A stretch of 55,381 nucleotides of DNA from Actinomycetes bacterium (GCA_023392475.1 JAEVZA010000481.1:1-55381), one strand, 5' to 3'; shown: positions 1 through 8,055, counted from the stretch's first letter. Notes: a model not told the origin generated them from the sequence alone. Numbers and translations: made by a program.

Positions 1-440
1 GCCGAGGCGAGCCGGTCGAGGCCGAGCTCGCCCTCGGCGGCGATGACCTCGTCGCGCACGTCGTGCTCGCCCCGCGCGTCGAACCACGCGAGCAGGTCCT
101 CGGTGGGGTCGCCGACGGGCCCGAGGACGATCTCGTGCTCGACGAACACGTCGAGCGCCCGACCGGCGAGCACCGCGGCGGACATCGGCCCGTCGCCCGG
201 CTCGCGGCTCCGGGCCAGCGCGCATCGCTCGCACTCGGTCAGCCCGACCACCCGCCCCTTCGGCAGCCGGAGGGGCAGGACCGTCGCGGCGTCGTGGCCC
301 TCGACGAGCTCCAGCGCGCGGCTCGCCGCCCGCTCGAGCCCCTCGCGCACGTGGTCCAGGTCCTCGGCCGTGACCGCGGAGGCGGCGCCGCCGAGGAGCT
401 CGTCGAGCCGCTGGGCCACCGCGCCGGCACCGGAGGTCAC
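1..440 (-). CDS. Hypothetical protein, N-terminal part (cut by window start)
   Basis: Open reading frame on the minus strand with no stop before the window edge; 146 codons are visible from a GTG at 440. The protein starts VTSGAGAVAQRLDELLGG and is helical and charged, with one CERC cysteine pair near residue 71 followed by ALARSREPGD. The C-terminus is missing. I do not recognise the family; a single CxxC is not enough to call a metal site. It is divergent from the epoxide hydrolase gene, with only 56 bp between the two starts. The opposite-strand frames here are rejected because this frame has the normal GC3 pattern and stays coherent. Confidence 0.6.
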   Translation of the reverse strand, partial: MTSGAGAVAQRLDELLGGAASAVTAEDLDHVREGLERAASRALELVEGHDAATVLPLRLPKGRVVGLTECERCALARSREPGDGPMSAAVLAGRALDVFVEHEIVLGPVGDPTEDLLAWFDARGEHDVRDEVIAAEGELGLDRLAS

Positions 441-496
441 CGCGAGAGCATGGCAGAGGGGCCGGACGTCCCCCGTCCCGCCTACCCTTCCGCCTC

Positions 497-1645
497 GTGA
501 GCGACGAGATCCTGCCCTTCACGATCGACACCCCCGAGGACCAGCTCGAGGACCTGCGCCGACGCCTCCGGCACGCGCGCTGGCCCGAGCAGGAGGCGGT
601 GGCCGGCACCGACGCGCCGTGGGACCAGGGCATGCCCCTGGAGGTCGCGCAGCGCCTCGCCCGACACTGGGCGGAGGGCTACGACTGGCGCCGCGTCGAG
701 GCGACGCTCAACTCGTACCCGCAGTTCCGCACCGAGATCGACGGGCTCGGCATCCACTTCCTGCACGTCCGGTCGCCGGAGGAGGACGCGCTCCCGGTCG
801 TCATGACGCACGGGTGGCCCGGGTCGGTCGTCGAGTTCCTGAAGGTGATCGACCCGCTGACCGACCCGGTCGCCCACGGCGGGGACGCGGCCGACGCGCT
901 GCACCTCGTCATCCCGTCGCTGCCCGGGTACGGCTGGTCGGACAAGCCCGACCACACCGGGTGGGGCATCCCGCGGATCGCGGCGGCGTGGGAGCAGCTG
1001 ATGCTGCGGCTCGGCTACGACCGGTTCGGCGCGCAGGGCGGAGACTGGGGCTCGATGGTCACGGCGCGCATCGGCTCCGCGCACCCCGACCACCTCGCGG
1101 GCATCCACCTCAACATGCCGATCGTCATCCCGCTCACGCCGCCCGAGGAGATGACGGAGGCGGAGACCGCGGCGGTCGCGGCCTTCGGGCACTACCAGCA
1201 GTGGGAGGCGGGGTACTCGACGCAGCAGTCGACCCGTCCCCAGACGCTCGGCTACGGGCTCGCCGACTCGCCGATCGGGCAGATGGCGTGGATCGTCGAG
1301 AAGTTCTGGGCGTGGACGGACTGCGGCGGCGACCCGCTCAGCGTGCTCACCGCCGACGAGCTGCTCGACAACGTGATGGTGTACTGGCTCACCAACTCGG
1401 GCGCCTCCTCGGCGCGCCTCTACTGGGAGTCCTTCAAGGACCTCGACCTCGCGAACGTGGAGGTCCCGGTCGGCTGCTCGATCTTCCCGCACGAGATCTT
1501 CCGCACCTCCAAGCGGTGGGCGGAGGGTCGCTTCCCCGACCTGCGGCACTTCGGCGAGCTCGACCGGGGCGGCCACTTCGCGGCCTTCGAGCAGCCCGAG
1601 CTGTTCGTGGACGAGGTCCGCGCGGCGTTCCGGGCGATGCGGTGA
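497..1645 (+). CDS. Epoxide hydrolase, EHN/alpha-beta hydrolase type
   Basis: A 382-residue protein of the size usual for microsomal-type epoxide hydrolases, which add water to epoxides through an Asp-ester intermediate. The N-terminal EHN region (about residues 5-110) begins FTIDTPEDQLEDLRRRL. It is followed by the oxyanion motif HGWPGS (near residue 104), the nucleophile elbow GGDWGS with Asp near 182, and the catalytic His in GGHFAAFEQPE near 358. GTG start; no better in-frame start precedes it. Seen: motifs and length. Known of family: epoxide hydrolysis. Natural substrate unknown. It stands alone, so no pathway can be read from neighbours. Confidence 0.92.
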   Translation: MSDEILPFTIDTPEDQLEDLRRRLRHARWPEQEAVAGTDAPWDQGMPLEVAQRLARHWAEGYDWRRVEATLNSYPQFRTEIDGLGIHFLHVRSPEEDALPVVMTHGWPGSVVEFLKVIDPLTDPVAHGGDAADALHLVIPSLPGYGWSDKPDHTGWGIPRIAAAWEQLMLRLGYDRFGAQGGDWGSMVTARIGSAHPDHLAGIHLNMPIVIPLTPPEEMTEAETAAVAAFGHYQQWEAGYSTQQSTRPQTLGYGLADSPIGQMAWIVEKFWAWTDCGGDPLSVLTADELLDNVMVYWLTNSGASSARLYWESFKDLDLANVEVPVGCSIFPHEIFRTSKRWAEGRFPDLRHFGELDRGGHFAAFEQPELFVDEVRAAFRAMR

Positions 1646-1838
1646 ACGGTCCCCGCTGAACTCATGAACGTCAGTTGAACCTCCTTCAGGAATCCCTGGT
1701 CCTCTGAGAACCGCGGTGTTAGCGTGCCAAGGGTCACCGCGATGGGCGGTGGACGCGATGCACCGCTCCGGCGCCCCACGAGGGTGCCGCAGGGCGGTCG
1801 GGGATCCAGGGGCAGGGATCGCCCCGGAGGGAGCAGAC

Positions 1839-2714
1839 ATGCGGACTCGTGCAGCGCGGCTCGCGCTCGTCGGGATCATGGCCACGATCGGGCTCACGGC
1901 GATGGCCTGTGCGCCGTCGACACCGGGCACCACCACGCCCTCACCGATCAACTGGTCGTTCAAGGCGACGAGCATGACGGTGAACAACTCCCAGGACGAG
2001 GTCTGCGCCCTCATCTGCGTGAACTCGAACGACGAGCCGTACCTGCTGCAGGTTGCGTTCCGCGTGCGCATCGGCCAGCCCGGTTCGGCCGACGCCTGGG
2101 TCGTGAAGTCGGACACCCTGCCCGGCACCGGCGCCGGCCAGACGCGGACGCTCACCGGCGGCCAGCAGGGCCAGGTGAACTTCACCGGCGTGCAGCCGCT
2201 CGACGTGCTCAACGCGTTGAACTCGAACAACAAGATGGACGTCGTCGGCACCTACACCTGGGCCGCCGAGGAGGACACGATCAACTCGTTGACGACGGGC
2301 GCCAACGCCATCGCCGACATCTTCAAGACGGCGCTCAACAGCACGCTCGCCGCGGGGCACCTGCCCAACGGCGACACGAGCGCCCTGATCTCACTGATCG
2401 TGAACGCCCTGTTCAACGACATCGGGAACCCGTTCAGCCTGATCCTGTCGAACATCCCGTGCCTCGGCCTGTGCGACGACGTGCTGGGCGGCTCCGTCCA
2501 CATCGGCATCGGCGCCACCGGGACGCTGGCCTCGCTGATCGACACGGCGCTCGCCGGCGTGACGATCCCGCAGATCAACATCCCGCTCGTGGACGTCCCG
2601 CCCGACATCCAGGGCGGCAGCATCTACACGATGGGTGGCGTGCGCACGACGTCGCAGACGTACTCCGGTGCCGGTGGCGTGCACACCTGGAACTTCCAGT
2701 CCGGACCGGCCTGA
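1839..2714 (+). CDS. Exported protein, probable lipoprotein, unknown function
   Basis: 291 residues. I chose ATG 1839 because GGAGGGAG precedes it by a normal distance and the protein then opens with a clean export signal: MRTRAAR, a hydrophobic stretch, and Cys at residue 24 in LTAMACAPS. The lipobox is weak because position -2 is Met, so it could instead be a plain secreted protein. The mature part is Asn/Thr-rich and non-repetitive, with Cys pairs at VCALICVN and IPCLGLCDDV that might form disulphides. No family recognised. About 190 bp without a gene precede it and hold nothing I can name. It ends at a strong hairpin shared with the convergent queD. Confidence 0.75.
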   Translation: MRTRAARLALVGIMATIGLTAMACAPSTPGTTTPSPINWSFKATSMTVNNSQDEVCALICVNSNDEPYLLQVAFRVRIGQPGSADAWVVKSDTLPGTGAGQTRTLTGGQQGQVNFTGVQPLDVLNALNSNNKMDVVGTYTWAAEEDTINSLTTGANAIADIFKTALNSTLAAGHLPNGDTSALISLIVNALFNDIGNPFSLILSNIPCLGLCDDVLGGSVHIGIGATGTLASLIDTALAGVTIPQINIPLVDVPPDIQGGSIYTMGGVRTTSQTYSGAGGVHTWNFQSGPA

Positions 2715-2756
2715 CCGGACCACATCGACACGGCCTCCGGGCCGGGCGGCCAGCGG

Positions 2757-2779
2757 GGCCCGGGCGATCCGCCCGGGCC
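2757..2779. terminator. GC-rich hairpin between convergent genes
   Basis: Perfect 10-bp stem GGCCCGGGCG / CGCCCGGGCC with a 3-nt loop (ATC), lying between the exported-protein gene (ends 2714, plus) and queD (ends 2796, minus). There is no U-tract, as is common for high-GC actinobacterial terminators; by position it would serve both strands. Confidence 0.65.
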
Positions 2780-2795
2780 TCGCCCGCGCCCGGGA

Positions 2796-3155
2796 TCAGG
2801 CGCCGCGGTACTCACATCCCGAGGTGCAGGTCTCGCGCACCACGACGCGGCTGAGGCCGGGCAGGTCGTCGACGAGCCGGTCCCACACCCAGCGGGCCAG
2901 CACCTCGCTCGTGGGGTTCTCGAGGCCCGGGATGTCGTTGAGGAACCGGTGGTCGAGCACGTCGTGGAGCGGCGTGAACGCCTCCGAGATGTCGGCGAAG
3001 TCCATGACCCACCCGGTCCCCTCGTCGACCTCGCCGGCGACGTGCACGACGATGCGGAACGAGTGGCCGTGCAGCCGGCGGCACTTGTGGTGCTCGGGCA
3101 CGTTGGGCAGCCGGTGGGCCGCCTCGATCGTGAACTCCTTGAAGATCTCGGTCAT
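2796..3155 (-). CDS. queD: 6-carboxy-5,6,7,8-tetrahydropterin synthase QueD
   Basis: 119 residues. QueD converts 7,8-dihydroneopterin triphosphate to 6-carboxytetrahydropterin, the second step to preQ0. The zinc ligands are visible as His14 (EAAHRLPN) and the HGH pair at about 29 and 31; the catalytic Cys lies just before it in HKCRRLHGH. The C-terminal RVVVRETCTSGCEY is also typical. It is the last gene of a queC-queE-queD operon, 19 bp after queE. The paralogous eukaryotic-type PTPS is the alternative annotation, but the neighbouring queE and queC decide for QueD. Confidence 0.95.
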   Translation of the reverse strand: MTEIFKEFTIEAAHRLPNVPEHHKCRRLHGHSFRIVVHVAGEVDEGTGWVMDFADISEAFTPLHDVLDHRFLNDIPGLENPTSEVLARWVWDRLVDDLPGLSRVVVRETCTSGCEYRGA

Positions 3156-3174
3156 CGGTCGCTCCGGCGCGTGG

Positions 3175-3825
3175 TCACGGGATGCCCAGCTGCTTGTGGG
3201 TCTGGGTGCTGAGCCGCCAGCCCGGGTGCTCGAGGCAGTACCGGACGGCCTCGGCGGCGGACGCCTCGTTCAGGTCGCGCTCGAAGCGGTCCATCGGCTG
3301 GAGGAGGTGGTGGTCGAAGTCGAGGGCCAGGAGGTCGTCGAGGTCGAGCCCGACCTGGGGGTGGACCACCTTGAGCTCGTCGCCGGTCCGCACGACGAGC
3401 TCCGCGCCGGCCTTCGGGCTGACGCACACCCAGTCGACGCCCGGAGGCACCGGCAGGGTGCCGTTGGTCTCGATGCCGACCTCGACGCCATGGCGGTGGA
3501 GCGCGTCGACGAGCGGTCCGTCGAGCTGGAGCAACGGCTCCCCGCCGGTGCACACGACGTACGGCTCACCGCCCGGCCCCATGTGGTCGTCCCACGTGGC
3601 GCGCACCGCCCCGGCGAGGTCGTCGGGCTCGGCGAACGTGCCGCCGCCGGGCCCGTCCGTGCCGACGAAGTCGGTGTCGCAGAACGAGCACGTCGCGGTG
3701 GGGCGGTGCGCCTCCCGGCCCGACCACAGGTTGCACCCGCTGAACCGGCAGAAGACCGCGGCCCGGCCGGCGCGGGCACCCTCGCCCTGCAGCGTGGCGA
3801 ACAGCTCCTTGACCCGGTAGCTCAC
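3175..3825 (-). CDS. queE: 7-carboxy-7-deazaguanine synthase QueE (radical SAM)
   Basis: 216 residues from the GTG at 3825, which overlaps the queC stop by 4 bp (GTGA). A longer reading with 28 extra N-terminal residues is possible but would run into queC, and the family begins at about SYRVKELFATLQGEG. QueE rearranges 6-carboxytetrahydropterin into 7-carboxy-7-deazaguanine. The cluster cysteines follow CX14CX2C (a Cys in SGCNLW, then CSFC) rather than the CX3CX2C of most radical SAM enzymes; this insertion is a known feature of one QueE group. CTGGEPLLQ supplies the SAM-binding GGEP motif and IETNGT follows. Operon partner of queC and queD. Confidence 0.95.
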   Translation of the reverse strand: MSYRVKELFATLQGEGARAGRAAVFCRFSGCNLWSGREAHRPTATCSFCDTDFVGTDGPGGGTFAEPDDLAGAVRATWDDHMGPGGEPYVVCTGGEPLLQLDGPLVDALHRHGVEVGIETNGTLPVPPGVDWVCVSPKAGAELVVRTGDELKVVHPQVGLDLDDLLALDFDHHLLQPMDRFERDLNEASAAEAVRYCLEHPGWRLSTQTHKQLGIP

Positions 3826-4550
3826 GACGACCGGTACCGCGTCGGGTCCGGGACCCCGGCGTCCGCGAAGCCGCGCGCCCGCAGCAGGCACGAGTCGCAG
3901 TGCCCGCACGCGGCGCCGGACGGGTCGGGGTCGTAGCAGCTGATCGTGAGCCCCAGGTCGACACCGAGGCCGGTCGCCAGCTCCACGATCTGCCCCTTGG
4001 TCAGGTCGATCAGGGGGGTGTGGACCGTCAGTCGGCGACCCTCCGCCACGCCGGCGCGGGTGGCGAGGTTGGCCATGTGCTCGTAGGCCGCGACGTACTC
4101 GGGGCGGCAGTCCGGGTAGCCCGAGTAGTCGAGGGCGTTGACGCCGATGAACAGGTCGTCGGCGCCGAGGACCTCGGCCCAGGCCAGCGCGTAGGAGAGG
4201 AAGATCGTGTTGCGGGCGGGCACGTAGGTGACCGGCACGTCGCCCGACGCGACCTCCTCGTCGAGGTCCTCGACCCGCTCGTGCTTGGGGACGTCGATGT
4301 CGGCGGTGAGGGCGGAGTCGCCGAAGCGGCGGAGGTCGATGTCCAGGACCGCGTGGTCGGCCACGCCGGCCGCCTCGGCGACGCGGGCGGCGGCGTCGAG
4401 CTCGACCGAGTGGCGCTGCCCGTACCGGAAGCTCAGGGCGTGGCAGTCGAAGCCGTCCGCCGCGGCGACGGCCAGCACGGTGGCGGAGTCGAGGCCGCCC
4501 GACAGCAGGACGACCGCCGGGCGCCCGGGCGCGAGGTCCGTCGAGGGCAC
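3822..4550 (-). CDS. queC: 7-cyano-7-deazaguanine (preQ0) synthase QueC
   Basis: 242 residues, GTG start. QueC uses ATP and ammonia to turn 7-carboxy-7-deazaguanine into preQ0. The pyrophosphatase P-loop LLSGGLDSAT is near residues 15-24. Near the C-terminus CYDPDPSGAACGHCDSC provides the four zinc-binding cysteines. First gene of the operon. No folE, queF, tgt or dpd genes lie in the window, so what the preQ0 is used for (queuosine in tRNA, DNA modification or a secondary metabolite) cannot be read here. Confidence 0.95.
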   Translation of the reverse strand: MPSTDLAPGRPAVVLLSGGLDSATVLAVAAADGFDCHALSFRYGQRHSVELDAAARVAEAAGVADHAVLDIDLRRFGDSALTADIDVPKHERVEDLDEEVASGDVPVTYVPARNTIFLSYALAWAEVLGADDLFIGVNALDYSGYPDCRPEYVAAYEHMANLATRAGVAEGRRLTVHTPLIDLTKGQIVELATGLGVDLGLTISCYDPDPSGAACGHCDSCLLRARGFADAGVPDPTRYRSS

Positions 4551-4599
4551 GTGGTCAGCCTACGAGCGGTGCCGCGGGCGCACCGAACGGCCGGCGCGC

Positions 4600-5370
4600 T
4601 CACGACCGGCCGGTCATCTCCTTCGCGCCGACCCGGCGCTGGACCGCGGCGCTGAAGACGGGGGCGACCGTGGCGAGCGTCGCGCCGAGGCGCAGCTCGA
4701 TCGGCGACACGAACACCTCGGCCACGTCGGCGTCGATCGCCTTCACGACCGCGTCGGCGACGTCCTGGGGCGACTTGGTCCGGACGCCGGGCGGCAGGTC
4801 GATGTCGCCCTCGGCGAACATGCCCGCGTCGCGGATGAACGACGGCGAGACGAGGGACACGCCGACCGAGGTGCCGTCGAGGTCCTGGCGGAGCGAGTGC
4901 GCGAACCCGCGGAGGCCGAACTTCGTCGCGTTGTACATGCGCGTGTTGGGCGTGGCCGCGAGCCCGGAGAGGGAACCGACGAGCACCACGTGCCCGGGCC
5001 GGCGCTCCTCCAGCAGGTGCTGCGCGAAGGCCACGGACATCTGGATGGGGGCGCGGAGGTTCACGTCGATCGCGGCGTCGATCTGCGCGGCGGTCTGCTC
5101 CTCGATCACCGGGTCGCCGCCGATCCCCGCGTTCAGCACGAGCACGTCCACGCCGGTGGCCAGCTCGCTGAGCTCGTCGACGTCGTCGCGCGAGGCGAGG
5201 TCGGCGACGACGACCTCGGCACCCAGCTCGGCGGCCAGCTCGTCGAGGAGCTCCTTGCGGCGCGCGGTGAGCACGAGGTTGGCACCGCGCCGGGACAGCT
5301 CCCGGGCGATGGCCGCGCCGAGCCCGCCGCTGGCGCCGGTCAGGAGGATGCGTCGTCCACGGATGTCCAT
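4600..5370 (-). CDS. Short-chain dehydrogenase/reductase
   Basis: 256 residues from ATG 5370; a start 30 bp upstream is possible but adds residues outside the Rossmann fold. It has TGASGGLG (residues 11-18) for NAD(P) binding, NAG at 80-82, catalytic Ser within VGSLSG (about 133) and YNATK (Tyr146, Lys150): a complete classical SDR active site. Substrate unknown. The C-terminus carries FVSPIELRLGATLATVAPVFSA, a hydrophobic tail seen in SDRs near lipid or fatty-acid metabolism (inference). It follows the que operon on the same strand, with 49 bp between its stop and the queC start. Confidence 0.9.
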   Translation of the reverse strand: MDIRGRRILLTGASGGLGAAIARELSRRGANLVLTARRKELLDELAAELGAEVVVADLASRDDVDELSELATGVDVLVLNAGIGGDPVIEEQTAAQIDAAIDVNLRAPIQMSVAFAQHLLEERRPGHVVLVGSLSGLAATPNTRMYNATKFGLRGFAHSLRQDLDGTSVGVSLVSPSFIRDAGMFAEGDIDLPPGVRTKSPQDVADAVVKAIDADVAEVFVSPIELRLGATLATVAPVFSAAVQRRVGAKEMTGRS

Positions 5371-5444
5371 CGCGGGGACGCTAGCCCCGGGCCGCGGCAC
5401 GAGGTCCCGGAGGAAGCGCGGCGGAGCGCCGTTAGCCTCGGGGC

Positions 5445-5741
5445 ATGTCCACCACCGACGATCAGGCTCGTTCGCTGGCCATCGACCGGCTCCGGGCCAA
5501 GAAGGGCTTCCAGGCCCAGCTCGTGTCCTACGCCGTGATCAACGTGTTCCTCTGGGGCATCTGGCTGTTCACGCGTGGCGACGGCAACGCCGGCTTCTGG
5601 CCGGCCTGGGTCACCGTGGGCTGGGGCATCGGCCTGGCCTTCACCGCGTGGCACGTCTTCGGCGAGCGACCGATCACCGAGGACGAGGTCCAGCGCGAGA
5701 TGCAGCGCACCCGGGGCGCCGTCGACCCGGGCTCCCGGTAG
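5445..5741 (+). CDS. 2TM domain-containing small membrane protein
   Basis: 98 residues, two hydrophobic segments (about 25-43 LVSYAVINVFLWGIWLF and 51-72 WPAWVTVGWGIGLAFTAW) joined by a short glycine-rich turn. The N-terminal RAKKGFQAQLVSYAVIN matches the pattern of the 2TM domain family, otherwise found fused to histidine kinases or alone; the function is not known. Divergent from the SDR gene with 74 bp between starts. Confidence 0.8.
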   Translation: MSTTDDQARSLAIDRLRAKKGFQAQLVSYAVINVFLWGIWLFTRGDGNAGFWPAWVTVGWGIGLAFTAWHVFGERPITEDEVQREMQRTRGAVDPGSR

Positions 5742-5771
5742 CTCCCACCGATCACGACGTCGCGCGACGGA

Positions 5772-5790
5772 GCCGGGCCGATCGCCCGGC
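5772..5790. terminator. Hairpin between convergent 2TM gene and bfr
   Basis: GCCGGGC / GCCCGGC, a 7-bp stem with a 5-nt loop, placed midway between the stop of the 2TM gene and the stop of the bacterioferritin gene. Position and stem suggest a bidirectional terminator. Confidence 0.5.
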
Positions 5791-5813
5791 CGCACGCGGT
5801 CGGCGTCAGCTGA

Positions 5814-6290
5814 TCAGCTGCCGCCGTGCAGCTGCTCGGCGAGGTACTGCTGCTCGCCCACCTGGCGCATCGACTCGAGCTGGGTCTCCAGCCAGTCGAT
5901 GTGCTCCTCCTCGCTGACGAGGATCTCCTCGAGCAGGTGGCGGGTGCCGTTGTCGCTCGCCGCCACGCACGCCTCGATGCCCCGGTTCAGGCGCTCGACG
6001 GCGGCGTACTCGACCTCGAGGTCGTTGCGGAACTGCTCGGCGACCGTCTCACCGACGCGCAGCGGGAGCAGCCGCTGGAGGTTCGGGACGCCGTCGAAGT
6101 AGAGGATCCGGTCGACGAGGACCTCGGCGTGGCGCATCTCGTCGATCGACTCGTCGCGGATGTGCTCGTGGAGCCGGTCGTAGCCCCAGTTGCCGCACAT
6201 CTTGGCGTGGACGAAGTACTGGTTGATCGCCGTGAGCTCCGCGGTGAGCACGTCGTTCAGGAGCTCGATGATCTCCGGGTTTCCCTGCAC
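5814..6290 (-). CDS. bfr: Bacterioferritin (haem-type ferritin)
   Basis: 158 residues, full length. It forms 24-mer iron-storage shells. The ferroxidase ligands align with E. coli Bfr by eye: Glu18 (LTAEL), Glu51 and His54 in ESIDEMRHAE, Glu94 (DLEVEY), Glu127 and His130 in SEEEHIDW. Met52, the haem ligand between subunits, is kept (DEMRH), so this should bind haem. GTG start preceded by AGGAGG on the minus strand. It lies 99 bp downstream of bfd with a hairpin in between, so the two can be transcribed apart. Confidence 0.95.
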   Translation of the reverse strand: MQGNPEIIELLNDVLTAELTAINQYFVHAKMCGNWGYDRLHEHIRDESIDEMRHAEVLVDRILYFDGVPNLQRLLPLRVGETVAEQFRNDLEVEYAAVERLNRGIEACVAASDNGTRHLLEEILVSEEEHIDWLETQLESMRQVGEQQYLAEQLHGGS

Positions 6291-6347
6291 GGCGGCACCT
6301 CCTGCGACGACGGTCCTCGATCACACTAGGCGCGGGCGCGCAAGGGC

Positions 6348-6367
6348 CGGACCGGGAGCGGTCCGGG
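6348..6367 (-). terminator. Hairpin after bfd
   Basis: CCGGACC / GGTCCGG, a perfect 7-bp stem with a 6-nt loop, located 23 bp after the bfd stop on the minus strand and before the bfr ribosome site. It could end or attenuate the bfd transcript before bfr. Confidence 0.5.
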
Positions 6368-6389
6368 TTCGCGTGGTGGGTTCGTCGGC

Positions 6390-6599
6390 TCAGGCGGCCG
6401 GCGCCGACCCGACGGGACCGAGGGTGGCGTCCAGCGCTCCCTCGGCCGCGAGCAGCATGGCGATGGTCGGCACGCACGTGCCGCAGCTCGCGCCCGCGTG
6501 GCAGGACTCGATGACGTCCTCGACGCTGGCGGCGCCGTCGTGGATGGCCTCCACGACGTCACCGTCCCTCAACCCGTGGCACGAGCAGGCGATCGCCAT
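6390..6599 (-). CDS. bfd: Bacterioferritin-associated [2Fe-2S] ferredoxin
   Basis: 69 residues. Bfd hands electrons to bacterioferritin so that stored Fe(III) can leave as Fe(II). The four cluster cysteines are present: CSC at residues 5-7 and CGTC near 39-42, in the CxC...CxxC spacing of the family, plus an extra Cys in ESCHAG. Alanine-rich C-terminal tail. The start is ATG at 6599; no ribosome binding site is possible because promoter-like sequence runs right up to the ATG, which suggests a leaderless mRNA. Pairing with bfr supports the call. Confidence 0.9.
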   Translation of the reverse strand: MAIACSCHGLRDGDVVEAIHDGAASVEDVIESCHAGASCGTCVPTIAMLLAAEGALDATLGPVGSAPAA

Positions 6600-6635
6600 A
6601 CGGGTTCAGCATACCTAACAGGAATCGGATGGCAA
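6600..6635 (-). promoter_or_regulatory. bfd promoter (leaderless) with iron-box-like sequence
   Basis: On the minus strand: TTGCCA (6635-6630), a 16-bp spacer, TATGCT (6613-6608), then 8 nt to the ATG of bfd, so transcription should begin at or next to the start codon. TTAGGT (6618-6613) and GAACCC around the -10 form a degenerate match to the DtxR/IdeR box (TTAGG...AACC half-sites in register). Seen: hexamers and half-sites. Inferred: iron-dependent control. Confidence 0.5.
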
Positions 6636-6761
6636 CCCCCGGATGTGTCGCGAAGCGGGGTGATCATGGGCTGACACGACCGGGTCGCGGTCCCCGGTGC
6701 GCCGCCGGCGCCCGTCCGCCAGGCTGGGGGCCTTCCCTCCCCGCCCGTCCGAGGAGGGCCC

Positions 6762-7214
6762 GTGCCCGGCGACCCGACCGACCTCTCCCACCTGCGCATC
6801 CCCCTGCACGACGAGGACATCCGCGTCGAGTGGGTGTGGGCCGAGCGGATCGGCGACGACCGCTACCGCATCGCGAACGTCCCGTTCTTCGCCCACGACG
6901 TCGGCCTGCACGACGTCGTGCTCGCCCTGGAGCTGGACGACGGGCTCGAGCTCGTCGAGGTGCTCGAGCGGCGCAGCGTCGCATCGTTCAACTACGAGCT
7001 GGCGACCGACGTGGACGAGCCGGTGTTCTTCGCGGAGGCCCGGGCCACCGGCGCCGCCACCGAGCGGCTCGGCTCGTCGTGCTTCACCTCGGACCTGCAC
7101 CACGTGGCATCGGCCGACCGGTTCGAGGAGCTGCTCCGACCGCGGTGCCGGTGGTACGAGCGGTTCGACCCGGTCGGCCGGCTCGTCCGCGAGTTCGGCG
7201 ACGCCGCGGCCTGA
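6762..7214 (+). CDS. DUF4265-like protein
   Basis: 150 residues, GTG start with a strong GAGGAGGG ribosome site 5 nt upstream. The N-terminal half (VEWVWAERIGDDRYRIANVPFFAHDVGLHDVV) resembles DUF4265, a small beta-rich family of unknown function. Acidic, no signal peptide or membrane segment, one Cys. The family call is by pattern only and may be wrong; the gene itself is well supported by the ribosome site and the codon pattern. Confidence 0.65.
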   Translation: MPGDPTDLSHLRIPLHDEDIRVEWVWAERIGDDRYRIANVPFFAHDVGLHDVVLALELDDGLELVEVLERRSVASFNYELATDVDEPVFFAEARATGAATERLGSSCFTSDLHHVASADRFEELLRPRCRWYERFDPVGRLVREFGDAAA

Positions 7215-7242
7215 CCGCTGCGGACCGCGGCGACCCGGTGCG

Positions 7243-7689
7243 TCAGGCGGAGGCCCGCTCGTCGAGCGGCGGGCGGATGCCGAACTCCCGGTACAGCGGG
7301 ATCAGGTGCTCGTCGTCGTCCTCGGGCACGCCGACGGCGAACCCGGCGGGCGCGGACGGATCGAACCACGCCGGCCACACGTCGCCGACGCGGGGCATGC
7401 GGTCGCGGCGCACCACCATCGTCCTGGTCCCGGCGAAGGGCGGCGGACCCTCGTCCAGCGGCTGGATCTGGAACCGCAGTTGGCACTGCAGCGTGAGCCG
7501 GTTGGACACGGTGCCCGTGGGCTCGATCCGCAGCACGGTCGCCCGTGCCCTCGCGCCTGTCTCCACCAGGCGGCGGGCCCGGACCTGCGCGGCCGACCGG
7601 CCCGAGCGCAGGTGGTGCTGCACGAAGCCGACCACGCCGACCGGCAGCACGACGACCACCAGCAACGAGACGAGGACCAGTCCGGGCAT
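7243..7689 (-). CDS. Single-pass membrane protein, unknown function
   Basis: 148 residues from ATG 7689; an upstream start would add 30 residues of low-complexity sequence, while from here the protein begins with a membrane segment (MPGLVLVSLLVVVVLPVGVV). The remainder, RLVETGARARATVLRIEPTG followed by LTLQCQLRFQIQP and VVRRDRMPRVGDVWPAWFDPSAPAGFAVG, is beta-rich and resembles the DUF3592-like or SHOCT-linked cytosolic domains of actinobacterial membrane proteins, in which alkylating or oxidising roles are not established. Convergent with the preceding gene, divergent from the next. Confidence 0.7.
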   Translation of the reverse strand: MPGLVLVSLLVVVVLPVGVVGFVQHHLRSGRSAAQVRARRLVETGARARATVLRIEPTGTVSNRLTLQCQLRFQIQPLDEGPPPFAGTRTMVVRRDRMPRVGDVWPAWFDPSAPAGFAVGVPEDDDEHLIPLYREFGIRPPLDERASA

Positions 7690-7820
7690 CGTCCCATCGT
7701 GGCGATCCGGGGCAGGGCCCGGCTCGGTAACCGGTACGCAATGTCGGGCGCCTCCGAATGGGTTCGGGGCGATCCGCACGGCATGATGGTTCGCGTACGG
7801 AGACGAATCCCGGAGGACCC

Positions 7821-8021
7821 ATGGCCGACGACGAGCCGAAGTACCAGAAGACGAAGGACGGCCACGCCAACATCGAGCCGGAGCACCTGGGCAAGCCCGA
7901 GTCCCTGAAGGAGGTGGCGGAGGCCGTCATCGACGGTCTGGTCCACTTCGGGGAGGGCGACCCGCCCAAGGGGTCGACCGACAGCGGGCACGTCGAGGGC
8001 GCCAACGAGGGTGGCGCCTGA
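7821..8021 (+). CDS. Small acidic hydrophilic protein
   Basis: 66 residues from ATG 7821, preceded by CGGAGGA. The sequence (MADDEPKYQKTKDGHANIEP to GHVEGANEGGA) is highly charged, without Cys, and probably disordered. No family recognised. A longer frame starting at 7758 lacks a ribosome site. It is followed by a strong terminator. Confidence 0.65.
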   Translation: MADDEPKYQKTKDGHANIEPEHLGKPESLKEVAEAVIDGLVHFGEGDPPKGSTDSGHVEGANEGGA

Positions 8022-8055
8022 TCGTCCGCCCGGCGGCCGATCACGAGTCGCCACA

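Noticed and set aside
3826..3909. An N-terminal extension of queE by 28 codons
   Set aside because: It lies inside queC, and the 4-bp GTGA overlap gives a normal start where the family begins.
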